DNA of 64,000 nucleotides from JAZDCJ01 sp036311985 (GCF_036311985.1 NZ_JAZDCJ010000027.1), one strand, 5' to 3'. Positions 28,640 through 38,145 are shown, counted from the first letter of the stretch. Program-made: numbers and translations. The notes: generated from the letters alone by a model not told the origin.

Positions 28640-28655
28640 TGTGGAAGGTGTCACA
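28640..28655. promoter_or_regulatory. CRP/GlxR-type operator between marP and crp
   Basis: TGTGG-N6-TCACA, one mismatch from the CRP/GlxR consensus TGTGA-N6-TCACA, lies 58 bp upstream of the crp start. This fits autoregulation by the Crp/GlxR-like protein, and possibly control of divergent marP. Confidence 0.6.
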
Positions 28656-28712
28656 ACCCCCGGCTCTACGGCACAATGAGAAAAGCGCCAACGACACCTG
28701 ACAGGAGATTTC

Positions 28713-29390
28713 ATGGACATCGAGGTACTTCGCCGGGCACCACTCTTCGCGACGCTGGGCGACGACGTGTTCGGCGCGCTGACCGAGGAGCTCACCGAGG
28801 TCGACCTTTCGCGCGGGGCATCGGTCTTCCGCGAGGGCGACCAGGGCGACCAGCTCTACTTCATCGTTTCGGGCAAGATCAAGCTCGGCCGCACGGCCCC
28901 CGACGGCCGCGAGAACCTCCTGGCCGTCCTCGGCCCGGGCGAGCTGTTCGGCGAGATGGCGCTGTTCGACCCGAGCCCGCGCAACGCGACGGCGACGGCC
29001 GTGTCGGAGACCCGCCTGGCCGGGCTGCGCCACGAGAACCTGCGCAAGGTCATCCTGACCAGCCCGGAGGTCTCCGTGCAGTTGCTGCAGGCCCTGGCCC
29101 GCCGCCTCCGCCGCACCAACGAATCGCTCGCCGACCTCGTCTTCTCCGATGTCCCGGGCCGCGTCGCCAAGGCGCTCCTGGACCTCGCGGACCGCTTCGG
29201 CCGCCCCGCGACGGACGGCATCCTGGTGGCCCACGAGCTCACGCAGGAGGAACTGGCCCAGCTCGTCGGCGCCTCCCGTGAGACCGTCAACAAGGCCCTC
29301 GCCGAGTTCGTCCAGCGCGGCTGGCTGCGCCTCGAGGCGCGCGCCGTCGTGATCCTGGACATCCAGCGCCTGCGGCAGCGCTCGCGCTAG
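28713..29390 (+). CDS. crp: Crp/Fnr family transcriptional regulator (GlxR-like)
   Basis: A 225-residue regulator of actinobacterial Crp/GlxR length. Residues 10-120 are a cyclic-nucleotide-binding fold with PGELFGEMALFDPSPRNATA, the phosphate-binding cassette. A linker helix (LLQALARRLRRTNESLADLV) leads to a winged helix with HTH ELTQEELAQLVGASRETVNK. It probably binds cAMP and DNA sites like the one 58 bp upstream. A strong AGGAG ribosome site precedes the ATG. A bidirectional terminator separates it from the convergent Nudix gene. Confidence 0.94.
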   Translation: MDIEVLRRAPLFATLGDDVFGALTEELTEVDLSRGASVFREGDQGDQLYFIVSGKIKLGRTAPDGRENLLAVLGPGELFGEMALFDPSPRNATATAVSETRLAGLRHENLRKVILTSPEVSVQLLQALARRLRRTNESLADLVFSDVPGRVAKALLDLADRFGRPATDGILVAHELTQEELAQLVGASRETVNKALAEFVQRGWLRLEARAVVILDIQRLRQRSR

Positions 29391-29412
29391 ATCCACGCGC
29401 ACGACGCCGGGG

Positions 29413-29437
29413 CCGCACCTTCAGCGCGAAGGTGCGG
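29413..29437. terminator. Bidirectional terminator between crp and Nudix gene
   Basis: CCGCACCTT (29413-29421) and AAGGTGCGG (29429-29437) form a perfect 9-bp stem with a 7-base loop between the convergent crp and Nudix stops. Confidence 0.8.
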
Positions 29438-29469
29438 ACCCGACGTCGTTCCGTCCCGGCTCCGGGCCG

Positions 29470-30420
29470 TCAGCGGCCCCGCGCGGCGCCGCCGCCCTCG
29501 CTCGCGGCGGCGAGATCGACCTCGAGCCGCCAGTGGGGCCCGCTCCCGGCGACCAGTTGGGGCCGGTAGCAGCGGGGCTCGCGGCGGTGGGAGAGGTAGG
29601 CGACCGCGCCGCGCGTCGTGGCGAGCTTCTCGAGCGTGAACTCCACGGCCGGGACCGTGGTCCGGCTCAAGGGAAGGCCCACGGTGTCCTCCTGGCCGGC
29701 GGCGTCGCCGAGGGCGGTCGTCTCCCGTTCCCGCACGAGCTCCCCCGCGGCGAGCCAGCGCGCCCAGACGCCCTTGCCGCGCAGGAGCGTGGCCCGCTGG
29801 TTCACGGGCAGGGCCGCGGCGAAGTAGCGGGTGTCGAAGCGGCGGTGGGCGAAGTCGGGGCTGACCCACCGCGAGAGCGGCCGCAGCAGGTCGGTGCGCA
29901 GGCCGAGCCCGCGCTGGGCCAGGAGCCGGCCGAAGCCGATGTCCTGTCCCGCGAGCGCCTCGCGGATCGACATCCACTCCGCGCTCGAGCAGTTCTCCAC
30001 GATGGAGAGCCCGTCGGCACCGGCGAGCAGGACGCCGGTCTCCTCGAAGAGCTCGCGCAGCGCGGCCACGACGTGGCGGCGGGCCTCCTTGTGGTCGAGG
30101 ACGTCGAGGCGTCGCGCCCAGTCCCCGGGCGAGGGGCCGAACCACGGCACCGGGTCGTCGTCCTCCGGCTCCACGCTGCCGCCGGGGAAGGCGATGCTGC
30201 CGAGCGGGGAGGCCCCGGGCCGGTATCCCAGGTAGGTCTCGACGCCGTCGGTCCCGTCCCGGACCAGGACGACGGACGACGCCGGTCGGGCCGCGCGCGG
30301 GGTCCGGGCCCCATGGGCGACCCAGCTCTCGGCCGCGCCGTCCTGCGACGGCGGCAACGCGAACGTCCGCCGGCTCAGGCCGCGCCGGAGCGCGTCAGCT
30401 GAATTCGGCGACGAGTTCAA
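29470..30420 (-). CDS. NUDIX hydrolase (NUDT7/8/19-like, large actinobacterial type)
   Basis: A 316-residue protein. Its first 45 residues are polar. Residues 50-150 form a Nudix domain with SSVVLVRDG, YLGYRPGASPLGSIAFPGGS and a split Nudix box in which the helix AALRELFEETGVLL supplies the metal-binding glutamates. A long insert between GG and RELFEE (SVEPEDDDPVPW...) resembles the NUDT19-like acyl-CoA hydrolases. The C-terminal half is helical. Substrate unknown. Its start overlaps the end of the RidA gene by 26 bp. Confidence 0.85.
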   Translation of the reverse strand: MNSSPNSADALRRGLSRRTFALPPSQDGAAESWVAHGARTPRAARPASSVVLVRDGTDGVETYLGYRPGASPLGSIAFPGGSVEPEDDDPVPWFGPSPGDWARRLDVLDHKEARRHVVAALRELFEETGVLLAGADGLSIVENCSSAEWMSIREALAGQDIGFGRLLAQRGLGLRTDLLRPLSRWVSPDFAHRRFDTRYFAAALPVNQRATLLRGKGVWARWLAAGELVRERETTALGDAAGQEDTVGLPLSRTTVPAVEFTLEKLATTRGAVAYLSHRREPRCYRPQLVAGSGPHWRLEVDLAAASEGGGAARGR

Positions 30421-30871
30421 CTTCGACCGGCGCGTCCAGCGGGAGCACGGCCACGCCGACGGCGGAGCGCGCGTGGATCCCGGCGTCGCCGAAGACCTGG
30501 CCGAGCAGCTCGGAGGCCCCGTTGACGACCCCGGGCTGGCCCGTAAAGGACGGATCGGAGGCGACGAAGCCCACGACCTTGACGATCCGGCGGATGCGGT
30601 CGAGGTCGCCGATCACGCTCTTGACCGCCGCGAGGGCGTTGACGGCACACGTCGCCGCGAGCGCGTAGGCGGCCTCCGGGTCGACGTCGGCGCCCACCTT
30701 GCCCTTGGCTGTGAGTTCACCCTGAATAAACGGCAGCTGCCCCGAGGTGTAGACGTAGTCCCCCGAGACGACGGCGGGGACGTAGGCGGCGACGGGAGCG
30801 GCGACGGGCGGAAGCTCGAGCCCGAGCTCGGCCAAACGGCGTTCGACGGCGGATGTCGGCTGGTTTTCCAC
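30395..30871 (-). CDS. RidA family protein
   Basis: A 158-residue RidA/YjgF-type protein. Recognisable segments are GDYVYTSGQLPFIQGELTAK, DVDPEAAYALAATCAVNALA and the C-terminal SAVGVAVLPLDAPVEVELVA. The usual active-site arginine near the C terminus (xxRxxV in IxARSAVGV) is present as HARSAVG. The family deaminates reactive enamine/imine intermediates; it is longer than canonical RidA (about 130), matching an actinobacterial subgroup. It is 22 bp downstream of the DUF4177 gene. Confidence 0.88.
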   Translation of the reverse strand: MENQPTSAVERRLAELGLELPPVAAPVAAYVPAVVSGDYVYTSGQLPFIQGELTAKGKVGADVDPEAAYALAATCAVNALAAVKSVIGDLDRIRRIVKVVGFVASDPSFTGQPGVVNGASELLGQVFGDAGIHARSAVGVAVLPLDAPVEVELVAEFS

Positions 30872-30893
30872 GGTTCCTCCGGGCTCTTCGGTG

Positions 30894-31049
30894 CTACTGC
30901 TTGGGGCGCTTGAGGTAGGCCACCGGCGCGTTGCCGTCCGGTCCCGCGATGACGGTGACCAGCTCCCAGCCGTCCTCTCCCCACTGGTCGAGGATCTGCT
31001 TCGTGGCGTGAATGATCAGCGGCAAAGTCGCGTACTCCCATTTGGTCAT
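30894..31049 (-). CDS. DUF4177 small protein
   Basis: A 51-residue protein from the ATG at 31049. MTKWEYATLPLIIH, then QILDQWGEDGWELVTVI and VAYLKRPKQ at the end are the complete DUF4177 pattern (strand, helix with GxxGWELV, strand). The function of this family is unknown. It shares a short divergent region with the penicillin-binding protein gene. The frame is open upstream into the PBP antisense strand, but only the DUF4177 part is conserved. Confidence 0.88.
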   Translation of the reverse strand: MTKWEYATLPLIIHATKQILDQWGEDGWELVTVIAGPDGNAPVAYLKRPKQ

Positions 31050-31086
31050 AACCGATAGGTTAGCCGCTCCGGCTAAACTGGAAGGC

Positions 31087-33408
31087 ATGGCCGGTCGTAA
31101 GTCTCCTTTTTTTGATACCGCAACCACCCTGGGCAAGATCGTCGCCTTCTTCGGGGTGAGTGCGCTCTGCGGAGTGCTCGCGGCGGGTCTGTTGATTCCT
31201 GCCGCGTCGGTCGCGGGGTCCAGCGCGTCGGCGGGCATCGAGTTCTTCGAGGCCCTCCCGGCCGAGCTGCGCGAGGAGCCGCTGTCCGTGCCCTCCCGCG
31301 TGCTCGCCAAGGACGGCTCCACGATCGCGACGTTCTACGCGGAGAACCGCGTCCCCGTGACCCTGGACAAGGTCTCGGAGAACATGCGCAAGGCGATCGT
31401 CTCCATCGAGGACGAGCGCTTCTACGAACACAACGGCGTCGACCTGCGCGGCATCACGCGCGCCGCCGTCAGCAACCTCACGAGCTCCTCGCGCCAGGGC
31501 GCCTCGACGCTGACCCAGCAGTACGTCAACAACATGCTGATCAACGCCGACCACCTCAACGGCGTGGCCAAGGAGGACCTGACGATCTCCGGCGACAGCA
31601 AGTCCTACGGGGACAAGCTGCGCGAGATCAAGCTCGCGATCGCCGTCGAGAAGGAGTTCTCCAAGGACGAGATCCTGCAGGGCTACCTCAACATCGTGCT
31701 CTTCTCCGGAACGACCTACGGCGTCGAGGCCGCCTCGCAGCGCTACTTCTCGATCCCGGCCGCCGATCTGAACATCCAGCAGGCGGCGATGCTCGCCGGC
31801 ATGGTGCAGCTGCCCAACGTCTACAACCCGGTGACCAATCCGGAGCTGACGACGAAGCGCCGCAACACGGTCCTCGGCGCCATGAAGCGCACGGGGGCGA
31901 TCACGGCCGAGGAGTACGAGGAGGCCGTGGCCTCCGAGCTCGAGCTCAAGCCGCGCGAGCTGAAGTCCGGTTGCGTGGCCGCGCGCACCGCCGCCAACTT
32001 CTGCGACTACGTCTCCCGCCTCATCACCTCCGACGCCTCGTTCGGCAAGACGGTCGAGGACCGCACGCGCCTGCTCTTCCGCGGCGGCCTGACCATCAAG
32101 ACGACGCTCGACCCGCGCCTGCAGAAGGAGGCGGAGACGGAGACCAGGAACGCCATCCCGGCCGACGACGAGTCCAATCTCGGCACCGCCCTGGTCTCCG
32201 TGGAGCCCGGCACCGGCAACATCCTCGCCATGGCGCAGAACAAGCAGTACGGCCCGCAGGACGGCACCGAGTACACGGAGTTCAACTTCGCCGTGGAACG
32301 CTCGCTGGGCGGCTCGGGAGGCTTCCAGGGCGGCTCCACGATGAAGCCCTACACGACGCTCGCGTGGCTCGAATCCGGCCACAACATGTGGGACACGGTC
32401 GACGCGCGCCGGGACAAGTATCCGGACACCTACCAGTGGAAGGCCTCGTGCCTCCCGGGCGGTTCCGTGCGGACGTACTCCGACGATGGCGTTTGGGACG
32501 TCAACAACGCCTCCGCCGGCTTCAAGCGCTCGATGAACGTCGACTACGGGCTCTACTGGTCGATCAACACGGCCACGGTGGCCCAGGCCGCCCAGCTCGA
32601 CCTGTGCGACATCGCCGACGCCACGGCACGTCTCGGGGTCCTCGACCAGTCCAATCAGGACAAGGAAACGGGCGAGACGCTCGGGATCTCACCCGCGAAC
32701 CCCTCGTTCGTCCTCGGCTCCGCCCAGATCACCCCGCTCTCCCAGGCCGCGGCGTTCGCGGCGTTCGCCAACGAGGGCGAGTACTGCAAGCCCCGTGCCC
32801 TGACCTCCGTCGAGGACGCGGCGGGGAACCAGTACAAGGTCCCCGGCGTCGACTGCTCGCAGCAGATCGACGAGAAGGTCGTCCGCAACCTCAACGGCAC
32901 GCTCTCCAAGATCGCCTCCCAGCGTGTCGCCCGCGGCACCGTCAACGTCCCGATCGCCGGCAAGACGGGCACGAACAACGGCGCCTCCTCCACGTGGTTC
33001 GTGGGCTACACGACGGGCGTCTCGACCGCCGCGTGGGTGGGCCGCAACACCGGCAACGAGAACATCTTCTCGACGCGGATCAACGGGCAGCTGTACCCGC
33101 AGGCGGATTCCTCGACCTTCGCCTCGCCGATGTGGCTCGCGTACATGAAGGACGTCGTCGGGTACTACCCGGCCGAGGGCTTCGGCCGTCCCGATTCCCG
33201 CCCGGCACCGGTCGTCACGCCGAGCCCGTCGGCGCCGCGGAACTCCGGCAACGACTCCTCCGACAACGGCGGCGGCAACGACTCCGGGGGCAACGACAAC
33301 GGAGGCGGAAACGACTCCGGCGGTAATGACAACGGCGGGGGGAACGACGCCGGTGGAGGCAACGGCGGCGGCCAGGACGAGCCGACCCCGCCGGAGGACG
33401 ACGAGTAG
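31087..33408 (+). CDS. Class A penicillin-binding protein (transglycosylase/transpeptidase)
   Basis: A 773-residue bifunctional cell-wall synthase from the ATG at 31087 (TAAACT ends 7 bp upstream; GGAAGG is also present). One N-terminal membrane helix (IVAFFGVSALCGVLAAGLLI) precedes a GT51 domain with IEDERFYEHNGVDLRG and SRQGASTLTQQYVNN. The transpeptidase has STMK (about S417), SIN (about 491) and KTGT (about 625). There are no PASTA repeats. The last 55 residues are an Asn/Asp/Gly/Ser tandem low-complexity tail ending in acidic residues. It polymerises and cross-links peptidoglycan outside the membrane. Confidence 0.95.
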   Translation: MAGRKSPFFDTATTLGKIVAFFGVSALCGVLAAGLLIPAASVAGSSASAGIEFFEALPAELREEPLSVPSRVLAKDGSTIATFYAENRVPVTLDKVSENMRKAIVSIEDERFYEHNGVDLRGITRAAVSNLTSSSRQGASTLTQQYVNNMLINADHLNGVAKEDLTISGDSKSYGDKLREIKLAIAVEKEFSKDEILQGYLNIVLFSGTTYGVEAASQRYFSIPAADLNIQQAAMLAGMVQLPNVYNPVTNPELTTKRRNTVLGAMKRTGAITAEEYEEAVASELELKPRELKSGCVAARTAANFCDYVSRLITSDASFGKTVEDRTRLLFRGGLTIKTTLDPRLQKEAETETRNAIPADDESNLGTALVSVEPGTGNILAMAQNKQYGPQDGTEYTEFNFAVERSLGGSGGFQGGSTMKPYTTLAWLESGHNMWDTVDARRDKYPDTYQWKASCLPGGSVRTYSDDGVWDVNNASAGFKRSMNVDYGLYWSINTATVAQAAQLDLCDIADATARLGVLDQSNQDKETGETLGISPANPSFVLGSAQITPLSQAAAFAAFANEGEYCKPRALTSVEDAAGNQYKVPGVDCSQQIDEKVVRNLNGTLSKIASQRVARGTVNVPIAGKTGTNNGASSTWFVGYTTGVSTAAWVGRNTGNENIFSTRINGQLYPQADSSTFASPMWLAYMKDVVGYYPAEGFGRPDSRPAPVVTPSPSAPRNSGNDSSDNGGGNDSGGNDNGGGNDSGGNDNGGGNDAGGGNGGGQDEPTPPEDDE

Positions 33409-33410
33409 GC

Positions 33411-34355
33411 ATGGGCGTGGCGGGGGAACTGTCCAGGATCGCCACCAAGGGCGCCTGGGCCGCCGGCGCGGCGCTCGCCGCGGGCGGCCTCGCGTTCGGC
33501 TACGGGCTCTCCGAGCGGAACCGCTTCCAGGTCCGCCATGAGTCGCTCGCCGTGCTCCCGCGCGGCGCGGCGCCGCTGCGCGTCCTGCACTTGAGCGACA
33601 TCCACATGGTGCCCGGGCAGGAGTCCAAGCGGCAGTGGCTTCGCTCGCTCGCCGGGCTGCGTCCCGACCTCGTGGTCAACACGGGCGACAACCTCAGCCA
33701 CCACGACGCGGTCCCGGCCCTCTTGGAGGCGCTCGAGCCGCTGCTCGAGGTGCCGGGCGTGTTCGTCCCGGGCTCGAACTGCTACTTCGCGCCGCGCCTG
33801 AAGAACCCGCTGCGCTACCTCCGCGGCCCATCCGGCCCGCCGCGCAGCGCGGCCCGCGACGAGCTGCCGTGGCGGCGGATGCACGAGGCCTTCGGCTCGG
33901 CGGGCTGGATCAACCTCAGCAACCGGCACCAGTCGGTGCCGTGGGGTCCCTTGCGGCTCGACTTCTCCGGCGTCGACGATCCGCACCTGCGCCGGGACGC
34001 GTTCGCCGGGTGGCCGCGCGGCTCGTCCACCTCCGGAGAGGCCCCGCACGTGCGCATCGCCCTGGCCCACGCTCCCTACCAGCGCGTCCTGGACACGTTC
34101 GTGGACGCGGGCGCCGACGTCGTCTTCGCGGGCCACACCCACGGCGGGCAGGTGTGCCTGCCGGGCTACGGCGCGCTCGTGAGCAATTGCGACCTCCCGA
34201 CGTGGCGCGCCCGCGGCCTCTCCTGGTGGGAGCATTCCGGCCGCGAGGTCCCGCTCAACGTCTCGGCCGGGATCGGCACGTCCCGCTTCGCGCCGATCCG
34301 GATCGCGTGCCCGCCCGAGGCCGTCGTCGTGACGCTCACGGCGCGCCCGGCCTGA
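33411..34355 (+). CDS. Metallophosphoesterase
   Basis: A 314-residue calcineurin-like phosphoesterase starting 2 bp after the PBP stop, so co-transcribed. A short N-terminal hydrophobic segment (GAALAAGGLAFGYGL) may anchor it. Metal motifs are LHLSDIHMVPG, NTGDNLSHHD, PGSNCYFAP in the place of GNH, and FAGHTHGGQVCLPGYG. The GSN variant is usual in the actinobacterial YkuE-like group. Its substrate is unknown; homologues act on membrane or cell-wall phosphodiesters. Confidence 0.92.
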   Translation: MGVAGELSRIATKGAWAAGAALAAGGLAFGYGLSERNRFQVRHESLAVLPRGAAPLRVLHLSDIHMVPGQESKRQWLRSLAGLRPDLVVNTGDNLSHHDAVPALLEALEPLLEVPGVFVPGSNCYFAPRLKNPLRYLRGPSGPPRSAARDELPWRRMHEAFGSAGWINLSNRHQSVPWGPLRLDFSGVDDPHLRRDAFAGWPRGSSTSGEAPHVRIALAHAPYQRVLDTFVDAGADVVFAGHTHGGQVCLPGYGALVSNCDLPTWRARGLSWWEHSGREVPLNVSAGIGTSRFAPIRIACPPEAVVVTLTARPA

Positions 34356-34473
34356 CCGGGCGCCGGTCCGATGGCGACCGCGGCGGCACTGCGCGATTGA
34401 TGACTGCCAACCGCTCGGGGTAGGGTGGATTTGCTTGCTGTAGGCAAACAACCATGGATCGAGGTCACCACGC

Positions 34474-36312
34474 GTGGTGCAGCACCAGACGGGCCACTCC
34501 ACTCCCGGCGAGAACACGCCCCTGCTCAAGACCTTTGGCCGACTCGCGCCGCAGCTGAAGCCCATCCTCCCGCGCCTGCTCCTCGGCTTCCTCTGCGCCC
34601 TGGCCGCCGGCGTCGTCGCCCTGACCATCCCGCAGGTCCTGCGCGGCCTCGTCAACTCGGTGCTGCACGCCGGCGGGGCGAGCACCGAGGTCTGGATCGC
34701 CGCGGGCGTCGTCGCGGGGCTCGGCCTCCTCGAGGCCGTTCTCGTCTACCTGCGCCGTGTCTTCGTCATCACGCCGGCCGCCCGGATCGAGACGCAGCTG
34801 CGCGTGAGGCTCTACCGCCACCTGCAGGACCTCCCCGTCGCCTTCCACGACAAGTGGGGCTCCGGCCAGCTCCTCTCCCGTTCCATGGCGGATCTCGGGC
34901 TGATCCGGCGCTGGCTCGCCTTCGGTTCCATCATGCTCGTCGTCGCCACGGTCACGGTCGTCGTCGGCCTCGTGCTGATGTTCTCCAGCAACTGGCTGCT
35001 CGGCACGATCTACCTCGCGGGCGCGATCCCGATCACGATCCGCGCCTTCTACTTCCGCAACGTCTTCCGCGCCGCGAGCCGGCTCAGCCAGGACCAGGCC
35101 GGCGACCTCGCCACAACGGTCGAGGAATCGGTGCACGGGATCCGCGTGCTCAAGGCGTTCGGCCGCGGCCGTCACGCCCTCGAGGGCTTCAGCGTCCAGG
35201 CCGAACGGCTGCGGGACACCGAGATCAGCAAGGCCCGCTCGCTCTCCGGCTTCCTGATGTTCGTGGTCTCCGTCCCGGAGATCACGCTCGGGATCGGCCT
35301 CTTCGTCGGCGTCTGGCTCACGGCCCGCGGCGAGCTCACGGTCGGCGAGGTCGTCGCGTTCTTCGCCACGGCCGCCGTGCTCGCGGGCCCCGTCGAGGGC
35401 ATCGGCATGCTGCTGGGCATGACCCTGACCACCAAGACGGCGCTCGACCGCCACTACGACGTCATGGACACGCCCAACACCATCACCTCACCCGCCGCGG
35501 CCGAGGCCCCGGCCTCGCCGCGCGGACACCTCGAGCTGCGCGGGCTCTCCTTCCGCTTCCCCGACGCGAAGCCCGGTTCCACCCCCGTGCTGGACGGCGT
35601 GGACCTGGAGATCCTGCCCGGGGAGACGATGGCGCTCGTCGGCACGACGGGCAGCGGCAAGTCCACCCTCCTGCAGCTCGTGCCGCGGCTCTATGAGGCC
35701 ACGGGAGGGCAGATCCTGCTGGACGGCGTGGACGTGCGCCGGTACGACGTCGAGGCGCTGCGGACCGCGATCGCCGTCGCCTTCGAGGACACGACCCTGT
35801 TCTCCTCCTCCATCCGGGACAACGTCCTGCTCGGGGCCCGCCCCTCGCCGGGCCAGTCCCCCGACGACGCGCTCGCCGAGGCCCTCGAGACGGCGCAGGC
35901 CGGCTTCGTCCACTCGCTGCCCGACGGCGTCGACACGCTCATCGGCGAGGAGGGCCTGTCCCTGTCCGGGGGCCAGCGGCAGCGGATCGCGCTCGCGCGG
36001 GCGATCGCGGCCAAGCCGCGGCTTCTGGTCCTCGACGACCCGCTCTCCGCCCTCGACGTCAAGACCGAGGAGGCCGTCACGGAGCGCCTGCGCGAGGTCC
36101 TCGCCCGGACCAGCACGCTGATCGTCGCCCACCGCCCGTCGACCGTCATGCTGGCCGACCGCGTGGCCCTGCTCGACGGCGGGAGGATCATCGACGTGGG
36201 CACCCACGCCGAGCTCCTGCGGCGCAGCGACCACTACCGCCATGTCATTGCCAGCCTCGACGAGCCGCCGAGCGTCGAAGAGGTCCTGGACGCCGGGGAG
36301 GAGAAGCGATGA
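34474..36312 (+). CDS. ABC exporter half-transporter A (TMD-NBD, degenerate ATP site)
   Basis: A 612-residue half transporter from GTG 34474 (a second GTG follows directly). Residues 30-320 form a six-helix exporter-type membrane domain. The NBD has Walker A VGTTGSGKST (about 389-398), signature LSLSGGQRQRI and Walker B LLVLDDPLSALD, in which the catalytic glutamate is aspartate. That marks the non-hydrolysing site of heterodimeric exporters. Its stop overlaps the start of the partner gene as ATGA. The substrate is unknown; it lies just upstream of signalling cassette 1. Confidence 0.92.
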   Translation: MVQHQTGHSTPGENTPLLKTFGRLAPQLKPILPRLLLGFLCALAAGVVALTIPQVLRGLVNSVLHAGGASTEVWIAAGVVAGLGLLEAVLVYLRRVFVITPAARIETQLRVRLYRHLQDLPVAFHDKWGSGQLLSRSMADLGLIRRWLAFGSIMLVVATVTVVVGLVLMFSSNWLLGTIYLAGAIPITIRAFYFRNVFRAASRLSQDQAGDLATTVEESVHGIRVLKAFGRGRHALEGFSVQAERLRDTEISKARSLSGFLMFVVSVPEITLGIGLFVGVWLTARGELTVGEVVAFFATAAVLAGPVEGIGMLLGMTLTTKTALDRHYDVMDTPNTITSPAAAEAPASPRGHLELRGLSFRFPDAKPGSTPVLDGVDLEILPGETMALVGTTGSGKSTLLQLVPRLYEATGGQILLDGVDVRRYDVEALRTAIAVAFEDTTLFSSSIRDNVLLGARPSPGQSPDDALAEALETAQAGFVHSLPDGVDTLIGEEGLSLSGGQRQRIALARAIAAKPRLLVLDDPLSALDVKTEEAVTERLREVLARTSTLIVAHRPSTVMLADRVALLDGGRIIDVGTHAELLRRSDHYRHVIASLDEPPSVEEVLDAGEEKR

Positions 36313-38132
36313 GCGCAACACCGGAGAAGCCCCGCCACGGGGTCGCGGGCGAGGACCAGATCGTCCTGGACCGCGACGACCGCCAGCGCGTCCGCGCGCG
36401 TTCGTGGCGCCTGCTCGCGCTCCTCGCCGGCCCCCTGCGCGGAATGCTGGCCCTGACGATCGTCCTCGTCGTCGTCTCCAACCTGGCCCGCGCCTCGTTC
36501 CCACTCATCATCGCGTGGGCGATCGACTGGGCCCTGCCCGAGCTGATCGCCGGGCGGGCCGCCGCGCTCGGCGTGACGGGCGGCCTGTATCTCGTCGCCG
36601 CCGTGCTCGCGGGCGGCCTGCTCGGCTGGTACAACCTCTGCACGGCCAAGGTCAGCCAGGCGATGCTCCTGGACCTGCGCCTGCGCGTCTTCCGGCACAC
36701 GCAGCGCCTGAGCCTCGAGTTCCATGAGAACTACACGTCCGGCCGCGTCATCTCCCGGCAGACCTCCGATCTGGAGACCCTGCGCGAGCTCCTGGACCAA
36801 GGCGTGTCCCAGCTCGTCTCCGGCGTCGTGTTCATCGTCTTCACGGCGGCGAGCATCTTCCTGCTGGACTGGCGCAGCGGGCTCGTCGTGCTCTGCGCGG
36901 CCGTGCCGATCGCCGTGGTCTTCCGCTGGTACCAGAAGCGCTCGGAACTGCTCTACCGCGAGTCCCGCGTGGTCTCCGCACGGCTCATCACGACGTTCGT
37001 GGAGACCATGACGGGCATCCGGGCGGTCAAGGCCTTCCGCCGGGAGCGGGAGAACAACGAGCGCTACGACGACGTCGCGGGCGAGTACCGGGACAACTCC
37101 ATCCGCTCCATCAACCTCTTCGGGATCCTCCAGCCCACGCTCGTGCTGCTCGGCAACCTGACCGTGGCGACAGTGCTCCTGCTCGGCGGGTTCCGCGTCC
37201 TGGACGGCACGCTCGCCGTCGGCGTGCTCGTGGCCCTGCTGCTGGCCTGCAAGCGCGTCTTCCAGCCCGTGGAGTCCATCGCCATGTTCTACAGCTCCCT
37301 GCAGGCCGCCACGGCCGCGCTCGAGAAGGTCTCCGGCCTCCTCGAGGAGCAGCCGACCGTCGTCGAACCCTCCCAGCCGGTCCGGCTCGAGGATCCGCGC
37401 GGCGAGGTCCGCTTCGAGGACGTGGAGTTCGGCTACGGCGACGGGCCCGTCGTCATGCCCACGTTCTCCCTGGACATCCCGGCGGGGCAGACCGTCGCCG
37501 TGGTCGGCCAGACGGGCGCGGGCAAGTCCACGATCGCCAAGCTCGTCGCCCGGTTCTACGACGTCCGCTCCGGCGCCGTCACGCTCGACGGCGTCGACCT
37601 GCGCGGGCTCTCCAACGCGGACCTGCGCCGGGCCGTGGTCATGGTGACGCAGGAGGCCTTCCTGTTCTCCGGCTCCGTCGCCGAGAACATCGCCCTCGGC
37701 CGGCCCGGGGCCAGCCGGGAGGAGGTCGTCCTCGCGGCCCGGGCCGTCGGCGCCCACGAGTTCATCCTCTCCCTGCCCGACGGCTACGACACCGATGTGA
37801 ACAAGCGCGGCGGCCGGGTCTCGGCGGGACAGCGCCAGCTGATCTCCTTCGCCCGGGCCTTCCTGGCCGATCCGGCCGTGCTGATCCTGGACGAGGCGAC
37901 CTCCTCGCTCGACATCCCGAGCGAGCGGCTCGTGCAGGAGGGCCTGCGCAAGCTCCTGGGCCAGCGGACGGCGCTCATCATCGCGCACCGCCTCTCGACG
38001 GTCGAGATCGCCGACCGGGTGCTCGTGGTCCACGGCGGCCGGATCGTGGAGGACGGGACGCCGGCCGAGCTCGTCGCCGCGGACGGCCGCTTCGCCGCCC
38101 TGCACCGTGCCTGGAAGGACAGCCTGGTCTAG
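36309..38132 (+). CDS. ABC exporter half-transporter B (TMD-NBD, canonical ATP site)
   Basis: A 607-residue partner of the preceding half transporter. The membrane domain covers about residues 40-330. Walker A is VGQTGAGKSTIAKL (about 396-409), the signature is VSAGQRQLISFARAF (the first residues vary from LSGGQ) and Walker B is VLILDEATSSLD with the catalytic glutamate intact. The four-base overlap with half A and the asymmetric Walker B motifs argue for a TM287/288-type heterodimer. A strong hairpin ends this transcript at 38146-38181. Confidence 0.93.
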   Translation: MSATPEKPRHGVAGEDQIVLDRDDRQRVRARSWRLLALLAGPLRGMLALTIVLVVVSNLARASFPLIIAWAIDWALPELIAGRAAALGVTGGLYLVAAVLAGGLLGWYNLCTAKVSQAMLLDLRLRVFRHTQRLSLEFHENYTSGRVISRQTSDLETLRELLDQGVSQLVSGVVFIVFTAASIFLLDWRSGLVVLCAAVPIAVVFRWYQKRSELLYRESRVVSARLITTFVETMTGIRAVKAFRRERENNERYDDVAGEYRDNSIRSINLFGILQPTLVLLGNLTVATVLLLGGFRVLDGTLAVGVLVALLLACKRVFQPVESIAMFYSSLQAATAALEKVSGLLEEQPTVVEPSQPVRLEDPRGEVRFEDVEFGYGDGPVVMPTFSLDIPAGQTVAVVGQTGAGKSTIAKLVARFYDVRSGAVTLDGVDLRGLSNADLRRAVVMVTQEAFLFSGSVAENIALGRPGASREEVVLAARAVGAHEFILSLPDGYDTDVNKRGGRVSAGQRQLISFARAFLADPAVLILDEATSSLDIPSERLVQEGLRKLLGQRTALIIAHRLSTVEIADRVLVVHGGRIVEDGTPAELVAADGRFAALHRAWKDSLV

Positions 38133-38145
38133 CTCCGGACGCGCC

